DNA of 64,000 nucleotides from an uncultured Bacteroidota bacterium (GCA_902515395.1 CABXUL010000006.1:1-64000), one strand, 5' to 3'. Counted from the stretch's first letter, positions 53,334 through 62,011 are shown. Numbers and translations: made by a program. The notes: generated by a model from the sequence alone, not told the origin.

Positions 53334-54158
53334 ATGCAACAGTATTTAGACCTGATTAGACATGTTCAGGAAAATGGATTAAAAAAAACTGATCGAACCG
53401 GAACCGGTACAAAAAGTATTTTTGGATATCAAATGCGCTTTGATCTTCAAGATGGTTTCCCGCTGGTAACAACAAAAAAAATTCACGTAAAATCAGTTAT
53501 TCACGAACTACTTTGGTTTCTAAAAGGAGATAGTAATATTAATTATCTAATTGAAAATGGTGTAAGAATTTGGAATGAATGGGCAGATGAAAATGGAAAT
53601 CTGGGACCAGTTTATGGACACCAATGGAGAAACTGGAACAGCGAAGGAATAGATCAGATTAAATCCGTGATAGACTCTTTAAAAAATAATCCTGATAGTA
53701 GGAGAATGCTTGTATCAGCATGGAACCCCAGTGTTTTGCCTGACAATTCTATTTCATTTTCTGAAAATGTTGCAAATAACAAGGCAGCTCTCCCACCCTG
53801 TCACGCTTTCTTTCAATTTTATGTAGCAGATGGAAAGCTTTCCTGTCAACTCTATCAACGAAGTGCAGATGTTTTCTTAGGTGTTCCGTTTAATATTGCC
53901 TCTTATGCCCTACTGAATATGATGGTAGCACATGTTTGTGATCTCTCGCTGGGAGAATTTATTCATTCTTTTGGAGATGCACATATATATTCCAATCATC
54001 ACGAACAAATTCAAGAGCAACTTTCTAGGAATCCAAAACCACTTCCAAAGATGACTCTAAATCAGGAAATCAAAGATATTTTTTGTTTTAAATTTGATGA
54101 TTTTAATTTGACTGGGTATGATCCTCACCCTTTAATTAAAGGAAAAGTCGCCATTTGA
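53334..54158 (+). CDS. thyA: Thymidylate synthase
   Basis: A 274-residue folate-dependent enzyme making dTMP. Landmarks: [20 protein letters not shown], the W-rich region [25 protein letters not shown], and the catalytic Cys156 in [20 protein letters not shown], then [20 protein letters not shown] and [13 protein letters not shown]. The insertion between the R(179)-type segment and the Cys is typical of Bacteroidota. DHFR (55366) recycles its product and lies close by, separated by one opposite gene. Confidence 0.97.
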   Translation: MQQYLDLIRHVQENGLKKTDRTGTGTKSIFGYQMRFDLQDGFPLVTTKKIHVKSVIHELLWFLKGDSNINYLIENGVRIWNEWADENGNLGPVYGHQWRNWNSEGIDQIKSVIDSLKNNPDSRRMLVSAWNPSVLPDNSISFSENVANNKAALPPCHAFFQFYVADGKLSCQLYQRSADVFLGVPFNIASYALLNMMVAHVCDLSLGEFIHSFGDAHIYSNHHEQIQEQLSRNPKPLPKMTLNQEIKDIFCFKFDDFNLTGYDPHPLIKGKVAI

Positions 54159-54159
54159 G

Positions 54160-55200
54160 TTAGGCCACAGCCATTTTTTTAATTACCTCAACTAAGTTTT
54201 TAATATCATCTAAAGTGTTATAGAAGTGAATAGAAAATCGAATATAATTGCCTCGATGCGCAACTTTTATATTTTTTTTCTCTAATAATCTCAAAAAACT
54301 TTCATCATAATTAACACTAATAATTGAGCTATTCTTTTTACGTTCGTGACCGGCGGGTTTGTAACCATGCAACATTAGGGCATTACGCAATTCATTGCTG
54401 AGACGCCGATTGGTTTCAACTAATTTTATGAAGTCATTTTCTATCAAACGCTCCAATGCAAAAACCAGCGATGCGGCTCCAAGAATATTAAAATGACCTG
54501 CATACACCTTTCCAGCAAATTCTTTAGAACTGGAATTATTTTTAGCCAAAAAAATATCTGATAATGCAATGAATCCGTTTCCAAAACCAGCCAATAACCA
54601 CTTGTAGCCACTGCAAACAATGGCATCAAAGGGAGAATCATTGAAATTGAAGACATCTGTCCCAATATATTGGGTTGCATCTCCAATAATGGAAAGCCTG
54701 GGATATTTTTGTTTTAAATCACTTAAAAAATCAAAATCAACTAGTAATCCATTTGTATACTGAACCATACTGATAACCAAAGTTTCAATAGGATTTTTTT
54801 CTAACGAAGATGCAATATCAGTTTCAATATTATCCGACATTTCAATTGGGAACAACTTGAATTTCTTCTCCTTTATTGAGGAAACTAAAGAATGATAATC
54901 CTCTTTAATATACATTACGTTTGTGTTTTCTGGAAGTAAATTCATAACATAGCGAACACCAGTAGAAAAATTTGACACAAAATAGGTCTGCTCTTTTTTT
55001 GAACCAATGAATGAAGCAATCATAGCTTGAGTTTGAGGTAAATTATCGTACGCTCTTAATTTATATTCATCACCATTATTAAGATAGCCTCTTTCGAAAT
55101 TGACTCTGAAATCGTATAATGACTCAGACATTAAACCAACGTAAGCAGTATTGAAATACGTACAAGATTTCAGTAGCGGGAAATCATTTTTAAACTTCAT
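54160..55200 (-). CDS. Class V aminotransferase (cysteine desulfurase-like fold)
   Basis: A 346-residue PLP protein of the class V group. It starts FPLLKSCTYFNTAYVGLMSE, as in isopenicillin-epimerase/SufS-like proteins. RLSIIGDATQYIGTDVFNFN holds the Asp contacting PLP, and AIVCSGYKWLLAGFGNGFIA holds the Schiff-base Lys. The active-site Cys loop of real cysteine desulfurases is not visible, so it is probably another aminotransferase or lyase. It is convergent with thyA (1-nt gap). The substrate is unknown. Confidence 0.85.
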   Translation of the reverse strand: MKFKNDFPLLKSCTYFNTAYVGLMSESLYDFRVNFERGYLNNGDEYKLRAYDNLPQTQAMIASFIGSKKEQTYFVSNFSTGVRYVMNLLPENTNVMYIKEDYHSLVSSIKEKKFKLFPIEMSDNIETDIASSLEKNPIETLVISMVQYTNGLLVDFDFLSDLKQKYPRLSIIGDATQYIGTDVFNFNDSPFDAIVCSGYKWLLAGFGNGFIALSDIFLAKNNSSSKEFAGKVYAGHFNILGAASLVFALERLIENDFIKLVETNRRLSNELRNALMLHGYKPAGHERKKNSSIISVNYDESFLRLLEKKNIKVAHRGNYIRFSIHFYNTLDDIKNLVEVIKKMAVA

Positions 55201-55365
55201 AAATTGTTTAGAAATTGTACATTTGTTTCAAAATTACTCTATTTAGTGCTATTTAGAACGATATTTTTTTTTAAAGTCTAAAAACAAGAAAAAGTTCTTC
55301 ATTATTGATGATTGATATCGAACAAATTTATTGAGCGAACCAAGACTTATCCCACAAAAAAAGAA

Positions 55366-55881
55366 ATGACCAAGAAAAAAGATCCTATTTTCTTAAAAGA
55401 GCGAAATATAACCATAATAGCTGCGATTGCTGAAAACCAAGTTTTGGGGAAAGAAAATAAGTTGATTTGGCACCTTCCAGAAGATTTAAAAAGATTCAAA
55501 CGTTTGACTTCAGGACATTCAATTATAATGGGTAGAAAGACTTTTGAATCACTTCCAGGGGCCCTTCCTAAAAGGCATAACATTGTGGTGACCAAAAATA
55601 AGAGATTTTATGCTAAGGGGGTAACAACTTGTCACAGTCTAAACGAGGCAATTGATGCATCAGGTGATGACCTTCAACCATTTATCATAGGGGGAGGGCA
55701 AATTTACCAACAGGCAATGGAATTGGCTGATAGAATTGAACTTACGAAAATCTACAAGTCATTTGAAGGAGATGTTTTTTTTCCAGAAATTGATTCTCAA
55801 TTATGGCATTTAGATAAAGAGGAACAGTTTAAGCATTCCCATTTTAAATACGCCTATTTAACCTATTTAAAAAACAAGTAA
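55366..55881 (+). CDS. folA: Dihydrofolate reductase
   Basis: A 171-residue enzyme reducing dihydrofolate with NADPH. Conserved elements: ITIIAAIAENQVLGKENKLI, WHLPEDLKRFKRLTSGHSII (substrate site; the acidic catalytic residue is Glu), MGRKTFESLPGALPKRHNIV and FIIGGGQIYQQAMELADRIE. The ATG at 55366 is chosen over an upstream in-frame TTG at 55312, because only about ten residues normally precede the first strand. It is followed by fabD after 5 nt. Confidence 0.95.
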   Translation: MTKKKDPIFLKERNITIIAAIAENQVLGKENKLIWHLPEDLKRFKRLTSGHSIIMGRKTFESLPGALPKRHNIVVTKNKRFYAKGVTTCHSLNEAIDASGDDLQPFIIGGGQIYQQAMELADRIELTKIYKSFEGDVFFPEIDSQLWHLDKEEQFKHSHFKYAYLTYLKNK

Positions 55882-55886
55882 ATAAT

Positions 55887-56762
55887 ATGAATGCCTACGT
55901 TTTCCCAGGTCAAGGATCACAGTTCCCAGGGATGGGAAAGGATCTTTATGATCAGTATCGAATTGCAAAAATACTTTTTGAATCGGCAAATAAAATTTTA
56001 GATTTTGATATAACCAAAATCATGTTTGAGGGAACAAAAGAGGAATTAAAACAAACTCGTGTAACCCAACCAGCTATATATATATACTCTGTAATAGTAA
56101 CTAAGATAATGGGGAGTAAATTTCAGCCAGATGCATTGGCTGGCCACTCCCTTGGCGAGTTTTCTGCATTAGCAGCAGCAGAAACAATATCCTTCGATTC
56201 AGGTTTAAAATTGGTCTCTCAGCGAGCTAAAGCTATGCAAAAGGCCTGTGATATTAAAGATGGAACGATGGCAGCTATTTTAGGTCTTGAAGATGAAAAA
56301 GTAGTTGAAATATGTGAGCAAACCCATGGCTCAGTTGTTGCAGCAAACTTCAATTGTCCAGGACAATTGGTTATTTCCGGAAGTGTTACCGCTGTTGAAT
56401 CAGCCTGTGAAAGTATTAAAGCTGCTGGAGCAAAAAGAACCATTTTGCTTCCTGTTGGAGGAGCTTTTCACTCTCCACTTATGGAACCTGCCAAAATTGA
56501 ATTAGCCAACGCAATAAAAAATACTGATTTCAGCACCCCAATTTGCCCTATTTATCAAAATGTTGTGGCTAATGCTGTAACCGAGCCTATTGAAATCCAA
56601 AAAAATCTCATTGCGCAACTTACTGGTCCAGTAAGGTGGACTCAGAGTATAAATACAATGATTAAAGAAGGGGTTACAAGCTTTATAGATGTTGGACCAG
56701 GTAAAGTTTTATTGGGGTTGGTCAGTAAAATTTCTGATAAGGTTGAGGTTTATGTATTATAA
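55887..56762 (+). CDS. fabD: Malonyl-CoA:ACP transacylase
   Basis: A 291-residue transferase loading malonyl onto ACP for fatty acid synthesis. The GQGSQ motif is AYVFPGQGSQFPGMGKDLYD. The nucleophile Ser88 lies in LAGHSLGEFSALAAA. The C-terminal half has VVAANFNCPGQLVISG and VGGAFHSPLMEPAKIELA with the catalytic His. The length is slightly below E. coli FabD (309) and normal for Bacteroidota. It is 5 nt downstream of folA, and likely co-transcribed. Confidence 0.95.
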   Translation: MNAYVFPGQGSQFPGMGKDLYDQYRIAKILFESANKILDFDITKIMFEGTKEELKQTRVTQPAIYIYSVIVTKIMGSKFQPDALAGHSLGEFSALAAAETISFDSGLKLVSQRAKAMQKACDIKDGTMAAILGLEDEKVVEICEQTHGSVVAANFNCPGQLVISGSVTAVESACESIKAAGAKRTILLPVGGAFHSPLMEPAKIELANAIKNTDFSTPICPIYQNVVANAVTEPIEIQKNLIAQLTGPVRWTQSINTMIKEGVTSFIDVGPGKVLLGLVSKISDKVEVYVL

Positions 56763-56772
56763 GTTTAATCAA

Positions 56773-57909
56773 TTAATCTAAAAACTTTTTTACACATTCA
56801 GAAATATAATCTATTTGATCATCCGTCAACTCAGTGTGCATGGGTAATGATATCACTTCTTTTACAACTTGATTAGTTACTTTAAAATTAGATTGATTGT
56901 ACCTTTTGCTTTTGTAAGCCTTTTGAAGATGTAATGGAACAGGGTAATAAATACCACATGGAATATTGGACTTACTCAAATATTTAACAAGTTCGTCTCT
57001 GTGACTGTCACCTCTTAAAATTCTTAAAGTATATTGGTGAAAGACGTGAGAGTCAAATTCTCCAATTCTAATTGGAGTAATTATATCAGAATGATCCCTA
57101 AATCGTTCATTGTATTTAAATGCGGCATCATTACGGCTCTTATTATAATCGTCAAGATAATTCAACTTTATATCTAAAATTGATGCTTGTATTGAATCCA
57201 GACGAGAATTAACTCCAACCAAGTCATGATAGTATCTAATGTACATCCCGTGGTTAACAATACCTCTTATAGTATGGGCCAGATCGTCATCCTCAGTAAA
57301 AATAGCTCCACCATCTCCATATGCTCCTAGGTTTTTTGAGGGAAAAAAGGAAGTGGTTCCTATATGGCCAATGGTCCCTGCTTTCTTTTTAGATCCATTT
57401 TTAAAAGTATAATTTGCTCCCAATGACTGAGCATTATCCTCTACTATAAATAAATTATTTTCTTTAGCAATATTTCTTATTTCAGACATTAGTGCTACTT
57501 GGCCAAACAAGTGAACTGGAATAATTGCTTTGGTTTTTGAGGTTATGGCATTTTTAATCCCCGATATATCAATATTAAAAGATTCAATATCTATATCTAC
57601 TAAAACTGGCGTTAATCCTAAAAGTAAAATGACCTCTATTGTTGATGCATATGTGAAATCAGGAGTAATAACTTCATCACCGGGTCTAAGATTTAAAGCC
57701 ATAAGCGCAATTTGTAATGCATCAGTACCATTAGCACAAGGAATGACGTGTTTTACATCAAGATAATTCTCTAGATTTTTTTGGAAACTTTTAACTTGAG
57801 GGCCGTTAATAAAACTAGCAGAATTAATTGTATTTAAAACTGAGTCATTTACTTGGCTCTGAATTTTCTGATATTGACTTTTTAGGTCAACCATTTCAAT
57901 TTTTTTCAT
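56773..57909 (-). CDS. DegT/DnrJ/EryC1/StrS-family sugar aminotransferase
   Basis: A 378-residue PLP aminotransferase for nucleotide-sugar intermediates. Motifs: IEMVDLKSQYQKIQSQVNDS, HVIPCANGTDALQIALMALN, GDEVITPDFTYASTIEVILL, IIPVHLFGQVALM, VEDNAQSLGANY and FFPSKNLGAYGDGGAIFTED (Schiff-base Lys in SKNLGAYGDGG). Relatives act in surface polysaccharide or LPS sugar synthesis, such as ArnB or WecE types. It is divergent from waaA, which fits an envelope role. The frame is open to 58020, but that extension overlaps waaA; the ATG at 57909 fits the promoter at 57925-57955. Confidence 0.9.
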   Translation of the reverse strand: MKKIEMVDLKSQYQKIQSQVNDSVLNTINSASFINGPQVKSFQKNLENYLDVKHVIPCANGTDALQIALMALNLRPGDEVITPDFTYASTIEVILLLGLTPVLVDIDIESFNIDISGIKNAITSKTKAIIPVHLFGQVALMSEIRNIAKENNLFIVEDNAQSLGANYTFKNGSKKKAGTIGHIGTTSFFPSKNLGAYGDGGAIFTEDDDLAHTIRGIVNHGMYIRYYHDLVGVNSRLDSIQASILDIKLNYLDDYNKSRNDAAFKYNERFRDHSDIITPIRIGEFDSHVFHQYTLRILRGDSHRDELVKYLSKSNIPCGIYYPVPLHLQKAYKSKRYNQSNFKVTNQVVKEVISLPMHTELTDDQIDYISECVKKFLD

Positions 57910-57924
57910 ATAATTATTTCGACA

Positions 57925-57955
57925 CAAAATTAATAAAGGTTTCTTCTTTTGACAA
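57925..57955 (-). promoter_or_regulatory. Promoter of the DegT-family aminotransferase gene
   Basis: On the minus strand TTG (57955-57953) and TAATTTTG (57932-57925), 20 nt apart, match the flavobacterial promoter. Transcription would begin about 57920, 11 nt before the ATG. Its -33 box lies within the waaA promoter. Confidence 0.6.
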
Positions 57956-57977
57956 TTAATTATAAAAACTATTTTTG
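57948..57977 (+). promoter_or_regulatory. Promoter of waaA
   Basis: TTTG (57948-57951) and TATTTTTG (57970-57977), spaced by 18 nt, are a full consensus match, 7 nt before the waaA ATG. It interleaves with the divergent promoter of the aminotransferase. Confidence 0.65.
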
Positions 57978-57984
57978 AAGAAAC

Positions 57985-59229
57985 ATGATTTTTCGACTTT
58001 CTTATAATTTTATAATTCAAATTTCCTACCCTATTCTATGGGTTATAGGGATCTTTTCTCATAAGATAAACCTTTTTACTAGAGGACGATTTAAGACCTT
58101 TGAAATATTAAAGTCCAAATCAGTAGACAAGAACCAATGGGTTTGGTTTCATGTTGCCTCTTTAGGAGAGTTCGAGCAAGCTAGGCCTTTAATAAAGGCT
58201 TATAAAAATTCATTTTCTCAAGACAAAATATTACTAACTTTCTTTTCTCCATCAGGTTATGAGGTAAAAAAGAACTTTCCAAATGCTGATTGTGTTTGTT
58301 ACCTCCCATGGGATAGTATTCAGAACGTAAATCGTTTCCTAGATTTTTGTAATATAAAATTGGCGATTTTTGTGAAATATGAATTTTGGCCAAATTATTT
58401 TAAAGGCCTTCATAAAAGAAAAATTCCTGTCTATTCTGTCTCTAGTATCTTTAGACCTCAACAACTTTTTTTTCGTTGGTATGGAGTTGAATACAGAAAA
58501 CTACTTTATAGTGTAAAACACTATTTCGTCCAGAATGATCTCTCTAAAAAGCTTTTGAATAATATAGGAATTAATGCAGTTTCAGTTAATGGAGACACGA
58601 GAATTGATAGAGTTTATCAAATGGTAAAACAAGAAAATAAACTAGAAATAATGGATGATTTTACATCGGGAATAAAATGTTTTGTTGCAGGAAGTACATG
58701 GCCTGAAGACCACAACTTAATTGAGGATTTACTTAAAAAAAATATGCCCCTAAAAATAGTTATTGTTCCACACGAAGTTTCTAGAAAAGTAATCGGAAAT
58801 TTAGAAAAAAAAATAAAATTACCTTATGCTAAATGGAGTACATATGATACTATGAAAGATGTAAAAAAGAGAATTCTTATTGTTGATAAAATAGGAGAAT
58901 TGAGTAAAATATATAGTTATGCTGCATTTGCTTATGTAGGAGGAGGATTTAAGAAAAAAAAGTTACACAACACATTGGAACCTGCTGCTTTCAGCATACC
59001 GGTAATAATTGGTCCACATTTTAAAACTTTTCAAGAAGCAGAGACTCTTGTTGGCCTTGGGGGTATCTATTCAATTAGAAATAAGTCTGAACTAAAAAAT
59101 ATTTTTGATTATATCTTATTGAATGACCAAATAAGAAAAAAGGCAGGAATGATAAACGGTAAATATATTTCAAAAAGTATTGGAGCAAGCTCAATATTTA
59201 TAAATAAATTAAAAGAACTCCATTCGTAA
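57985..59229 (+). CDS. waaA: 3-deoxy-D-manno-octulosonic acid transferase
   Basis: A 414-residue glycosyltransferase (GT30) that adds Kdo to lipid A precursors. An N-terminal membrane anchor (residues 1-25) precedes WVWFHVASLGEFEQARPLIK, with the catalytic Glu in LGEFEQ. Later features are IFVKYEFWPNYFKGLHKRKI, VAGSTWPEDHNLIEDLL and AYVGGGFKKKKLHNTLEPAA, the Kdo-CMP binding segment. It indicates a standard Gram-negative outer membrane. The start at 57985 is set by the promoter and the anchor sequence. Confidence 0.94.
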   Translation: MIFRLSYNFIIQISYPILWVIGIFSHKINLFTRGRFKTFEILKSKSVDKNQWVWFHVASLGEFEQARPLIKAYKNSFSQDKILLTFFSPSGYEVKKNFPNADCVCYLPWDSIQNVNRFLDFCNIKLAIFVKYEFWPNYFKGLHKRKIPVYSVSSIFRPQQLFFRWYGVEYRKLLYSVKHYFVQNDLSKKLLNNIGINAVSVNGDTRIDRVYQMVKQENKLEIMDDFTSGIKCFVAGSTWPEDHNLIEDLLKKNMPLKIVIVPHEVSRKVIGNLEKKIKLPYAKWSTYDTMKDVKKRILIVDKIGELSKIYSYAAFAYVGGGFKKKKLHNTLEPAAFSIPVIIGPHFKTFQEAETLVGLGGIYSIRNKSELKNIFDYILLNDQIRKKAGMINGKYISKSIGASSIFINKLKELHS

Positions 59230-59240
59230 TCCTCAATTAA

Positions 59241-60260
59241 TTATTTGGTTCTCATCATTTGAAGAACTTCTTTTTTAAAAGATTTATCGTCTTCCATAAT
59301 GTCGAAAAAGTTTGTAAGGAATTCATTGGTACTTTCAAATTCAGATGGTATTTCAAATTTTGATTTTTGATTATCAACGATTTGATAAAATTCATTTTTC
59401 TTACTAAGAATTTGATCTCTAACTTTCTCAAGAAGTGATTCATCTCTCTTAAATCCCCGATATTTTCTATCTCTTACAGAGCTTATCCCTAATGTACTGT
59501 TAACTATAGCATAACTTGCATCTACCAAACCACAAAGATCAAAGTCATAGGGCAATGGATGAATCTTTTTGTTGGCATAAAGTAGTTTCCCATTATGTTG
59601 ATATGCAACAGAAAAATCGGTATTTCCTATCATAAATTGAAAAATAGAGTTTTGAACAGATGTCATATCGTCCATAGCCTTTGGATGGATGTACCTTTCA
59701 AATGATTTGCCTTCAAATCGATCAGCGACTCTCTTATCATCCTCTATCAAAAAACCTATTAGCTTATGAACTTCTGTTTTCTTTTTTTTTATCTCTGTGA
59801 ATTCAATATCTACCAATCTAGTTTTGAAATAATATGGTGAAATCTTTTCGTAAAACTTATAAGCAATAAACTCTTGAAGGATGTTGTCATTTTTTTCTTT
59901 TCTAAGAAGGCAAGGCATTACGAGTTTCAAATTCTTGTTACCTTCAAATAAAGTCCCTTTGGCTGATGATTTTTTTATACGCATTTTGATTGGAGGAAAA
60001 TAACATTTCGATCTTCTAAAATTTCCTCTTGCTCTAAGGTTTACATTTAAACTTTCCCATTTATTATCATTGTTGTATTCAAGATTTACTTTAATAAATG
60101 TCGTATCATCAGTATCCATACGCATTTCAGCATTAGAGTAGCTTAATTTAATCTTAAGAATATCTTGATTATTGAAAAGAGAATCAGATTTTTGAACAAT
60201 TTGTGCAGAAGCTACTCCACAAAATAGTATTAATGCCGAAAAAAACATTTGTATATTCAT
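59241..60260 (-). CDS. Exported protein, possibly CotH kinase-like
   Basis: About 339 residues with a signal peptide (MNIQMFFSALILFCGVASAQ). I do not recognise the family with certainty. The order of motifs resembles CotH-type atypical kinases: an early VNLRARGNFRRSKCYFPPIK segment (CotH: RGNSTR...), LIGFLIEDDKRVADRFEG in the middle, FMIGNTDFSVAYQHN, then PLPYDFDLCGLVDASYA, similar to the (W/Y)D(F/L)D metal motif. CotH proteins phosphorylate protein Ser residues with ATP outside the cytoplasm. The C-terminus is basic and helical. I use the ATG at 60260, which gives a clean signal peptide. The neighbour on the other strand starts 41 nt away. Confidence 0.6.
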   Translation of the reverse strand: MNIQMFFSALILFCGVASAQIVQKSDSLFNNQDILKIKLSYSNAEMRMDTDDTTFIKVNLEYNNDNKWESLNVNLRARGNFRRSKCYFPPIKMRIKKSSAKGTLFEGNKNLKLVMPCLLRKEKNDNILQEFIAYKFYEKISPYYFKTRLVDIEFTEIKKKKTEVHKLIGFLIEDDKRVADRFEGKSFERYIHPKAMDDMTSVQNSIFQFMIGNTDFSVAYQHNGKLLYANKKIHPLPYDFDLCGLVDASYAIVNSTLGISSVRDRKYRGFKRDESLLEKVRDQILSKKNEFYQIVDNQKSKFEIPSEFESTNEFLTNFFDIMEDDKSFKKEVLQMMRTK

Positions 60261-60301
60261 AATAATAATAATAGATTTAAACAACTAATTTAAAAAATTT
60301 A

Positions 60302-61048
60302 ATGAAAAGGTACTTATCAATATTAAATCAGCGAACATTATTTACTTTAATTCTATCGATAGTAATACCTTTTCTTGCCTTTGAATTTGAGATTTTTTAT
60401 CACATTGATCTAACCCTAATAAGTTTAGCAATAATTTTTCCATTGGTTTTTGCTATAAGAGGCGCTTTTAAAAGAAGAGAAAAATCATTACAATTTTTAA
60501 GTCAATTTAGGAGCTCATTAAAAACCATTTACTATTTTTTCAATAGTAATTCAAAGTTATCTACTTCAAAAAAAGAAGAGATCAACAATATACTTCATGA
60601 AATATCTGAATCATTTATTAATCATCTTTCTCAGTCCAGTCATAATACCACTGACGTTGATAAAAAAACTGAAAATATTTTTAAATTCATACTTGATAAT
60701 GAAGAGGATATTCCTAACAGCTTAAAGCAGAAGATTTTGAGGTTTGTAAGAGATCTTCATTTATCGATTGAAAATTTAATTGCGGTTCATACTCATAGGA
60801 CCCCAATAAGCTTAAAAGCTTACTGTCTTATTTTTATATATATTTTTCCAACCGTTTATACACCTACAATAATTAATAAAATTGGGTATGATAATCCTCA
60901 CAATATAACTTACTTCATTATTATTCTAAGTGAATTTATTTTGATTTCACTTTACAATATTCAAGATCAAATGGAGCATCCATTTGACAAAGATGGATTG
61001 GATGATATCAAATTAGATAATTTTAAAATAGATAGAATAATAAACTAA
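60302..61048 (+). CDS. Membrane protein, possibly bestrophin-like
   Basis: A 248-residue protein with four predicted helices: about residues 13-29 and 33-53 (IDLTLISLAIIFPLVFAI), then 170-188 (AYCLIFIYIFPTVY) and 203-222. A long cytosolic helical region lies between the pairs. After the last helix comes QDQMEHPFDKDGLDDIKLD, like the IENPF-x-D-x-(N)DL-x-L segment that closes bestrophin channel domains, and the two-plus-two helix plan also fits. There is no other family match I can offer. If real, it would be an anion channel; this is inference. It is divergent from the CotH-like gene. Confidence 0.5.
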   Translation: MKRYLSILNQRTLFTLILSIVIPFLAFEFEIFYHIDLTLISLAIIFPLVFAIRGAFKRREKSLQFLSQFRSSLKTIYYFFNSNSKLSTSKKEEINNILHEISESFINHLSQSSHNTTDVDKKTENIFKFILDNEEDIPNSLKQKILRFVRDLHLSIENLIAVHTHRTPISLKAYCLIFIYIFPTVYTPTIINKIGYDNPHNITYFIIILSEFILISLYNIQDQMEHPFDKDGLDDIKLDNFKIDRIIN

Positions 61049-61312
61049 TATTCTTAACACCACAAATTGAGTCTCACCTAAAATTTGATAAACTATTTTA
61101 ATAATTAGGATTCAATAAAATTTTCTTCTTAAATCTAAGTCTATAATTAACAATAAAATTTGAAATATTGTCAAATAATTTAATTGAGTAAAAAAAATTT
61201 ATTTCTTAAATAGAAAAACAACAAATTTATTTTAATAAGTTATTATATTTTACCATTAAGCTGTAAATAATAGTATAAAAAGTTAATATTATACATAACT
61301 ATGATAATAATA
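61049..61312. other. AT-rich intergenic stretch without a recognisable gene
   Basis: The gap between 61048 and the secreted ankyrin-like gene is about 330 nt and very AT-rich. Its last 65 nt hold a promoter. In the rest I see no ORF, RNA gene or strong hairpin. Confidence 0.5.
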
Positions 61313-61346
61313 TTGAATTTAAATTGATAAATCAAATTTATCTTTG
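61313..61346 (+). promoter_or_regulatory. Promoter of the secreted ankyrin-like gene
   Basis: TTG (61313-61315) and TATCTTTG (61339-61346) with 23 nt between them match the flavobacterial promoter at its long spacing limit. It covers the alternative start at 61346, so translation must begin downstream at 61376. Confidence 0.5.
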
Positions 61347-61375
61347 TGATAAGTTTAATTTTAAATACAATTGGT

Positions 61376-61771
61376 ATGAAAAACTTCTTATTAGTAATAA
61401 TTCTGATCTCATTAACCTCACTAAATGCTAATGAAGTGACGGTTGCCAAAGACAGTCTAACTCTAACTCTAAAAGAAAATAACTTATTATCCTCAGAGGA
61501 GAAAGCATTAATGGCCATAAAAAGTGATAATTATGCATACATTGAGTCTGTAATTAATCAAGGTCTTTTAAACCCAAAAACAGTTGTTGATGGTAAGCCA
61601 CTCATCATACATGCTGCAATTCTTGATAAACCGGAAATGATTTTATTACTTGCTTCACATGGAGCAATGATAATTGATCCTGTTTGTGAGGATGGTAAAA
61701 ATATAATGGAGCACGCTGAAGAAAATAATTCTATTCTGGCTCAAGCCCAAATCATTATAATCAGAGCTTAA
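61376..61771 (+). CDS. Small secreted ankyrin-repeat-like protein
   Basis: A 131-residue protein with a signal peptide (MKNFLLVIILISLTSLNANE). A helix-turn-helix pattern follows: SSEEKALMAIKSDNYAYIES, then DGKPLIIHAAILDKPEMILL and LASHGAMI, and a last DGKNIMEHAEENNSILAQ. This is the ankyrin repeat consensus (G-x-x-x-hh-x-AA-x-x-x-x-x-x-hhxx-Lhx-x-GA), giving about two to three repeats. The function is probably protein binding in the periplasm. The start is decided by the promoter at 61313-61346 and the signal peptide. It stands alone between AT-rich spacers. Confidence 0.7.
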   Translation: MKNFLLVIILISLTSLNANEVTVAKDSLTLTLKENNLLSSEEKALMAIKSDNYAYIESVINQGLLNPKTVVDGKPLIIHAAILDKPEMILLLASHGAMIIDPVCEDGKNIMEHAEENNSILAQAQIIIIRA

Positions 61772-61873
61772 TGATTGTAATTTGAAAAAATGTAAAGAAT
61801 TTAGCTATATAATTTATTTTATTTACTAAACATCACTGATTAAATTCTAAAAGTCTTCAAGCTTTAAAAACTC

Positions 61874-61905
61874 AAAAACCTCTAAATTAATGTAGAGGTT
61901 TTTTT
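61874..61905. terminator. Bidirectional intrinsic terminator
   Basis: ACCTCTA (61878-61884) pairs with TAGAGGT (61893-61899), flanked by five As on the left and seven Ts on the right. It works in both directions: it ends the tRNA-Leu transcript on the minus strand 2 nt after the tRNA and faces readthrough from the ankyrin-like gene on the plus strand. Confidence 0.75.
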
Positions 61906-61906
61906 G

Positions 61907-61988
61907 TGCGGGTGAAGGGACTCGAACCCCCAAGCCGTGAAGCACTAGATCCTAAATCTAGCGTGTCTACCAATTTCACCACACCCGC
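61907..61988 (-). tRNA. tRNA-Leu (anticodon UAG)
   Basis: An 82-nt class II tRNA on the minus strand. The acceptor stem GCGGGTG pairs perfectly with CACCCGC. The D-arm GTG/CAC, anticodon stem CTAGA/TCTAG with loop TTTAGGA (anticodon TAG), a long variable arm, and the T-loop TTCGAGT are present. It reads CUN leucine codons. The CCA end is not encoded. An intrinsic terminator follows directly. Confidence 0.95.
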
Positions 61989-62003
61989 TCAGTTAAAAGT
62001 CAA

Positions 62004-62011
62004 CAAATATA
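62004..62011 (-). promoter_or_regulatory. Promoter -7 element for tRNA-Leu
   Basis: TATATTTG on the minus strand matches TAnnTTTG, 16 nt before the mature tRNA 5' end. No clear -33 box is visible. Confidence 0.45.

Noticed and set aside
54160-55200. Calling the class V aminotransferase a cysteine desulfurase
   Set aside because: The PLP Lys is present but the mobile active-site Cys loop of IscS/SufS is not visible.
57910-58020. N-terminal extension of the DegT-family gene to 58020
   Set aside because: It overlaps waaA and both promoters; a good promoter lies just before the ATG at 57909.
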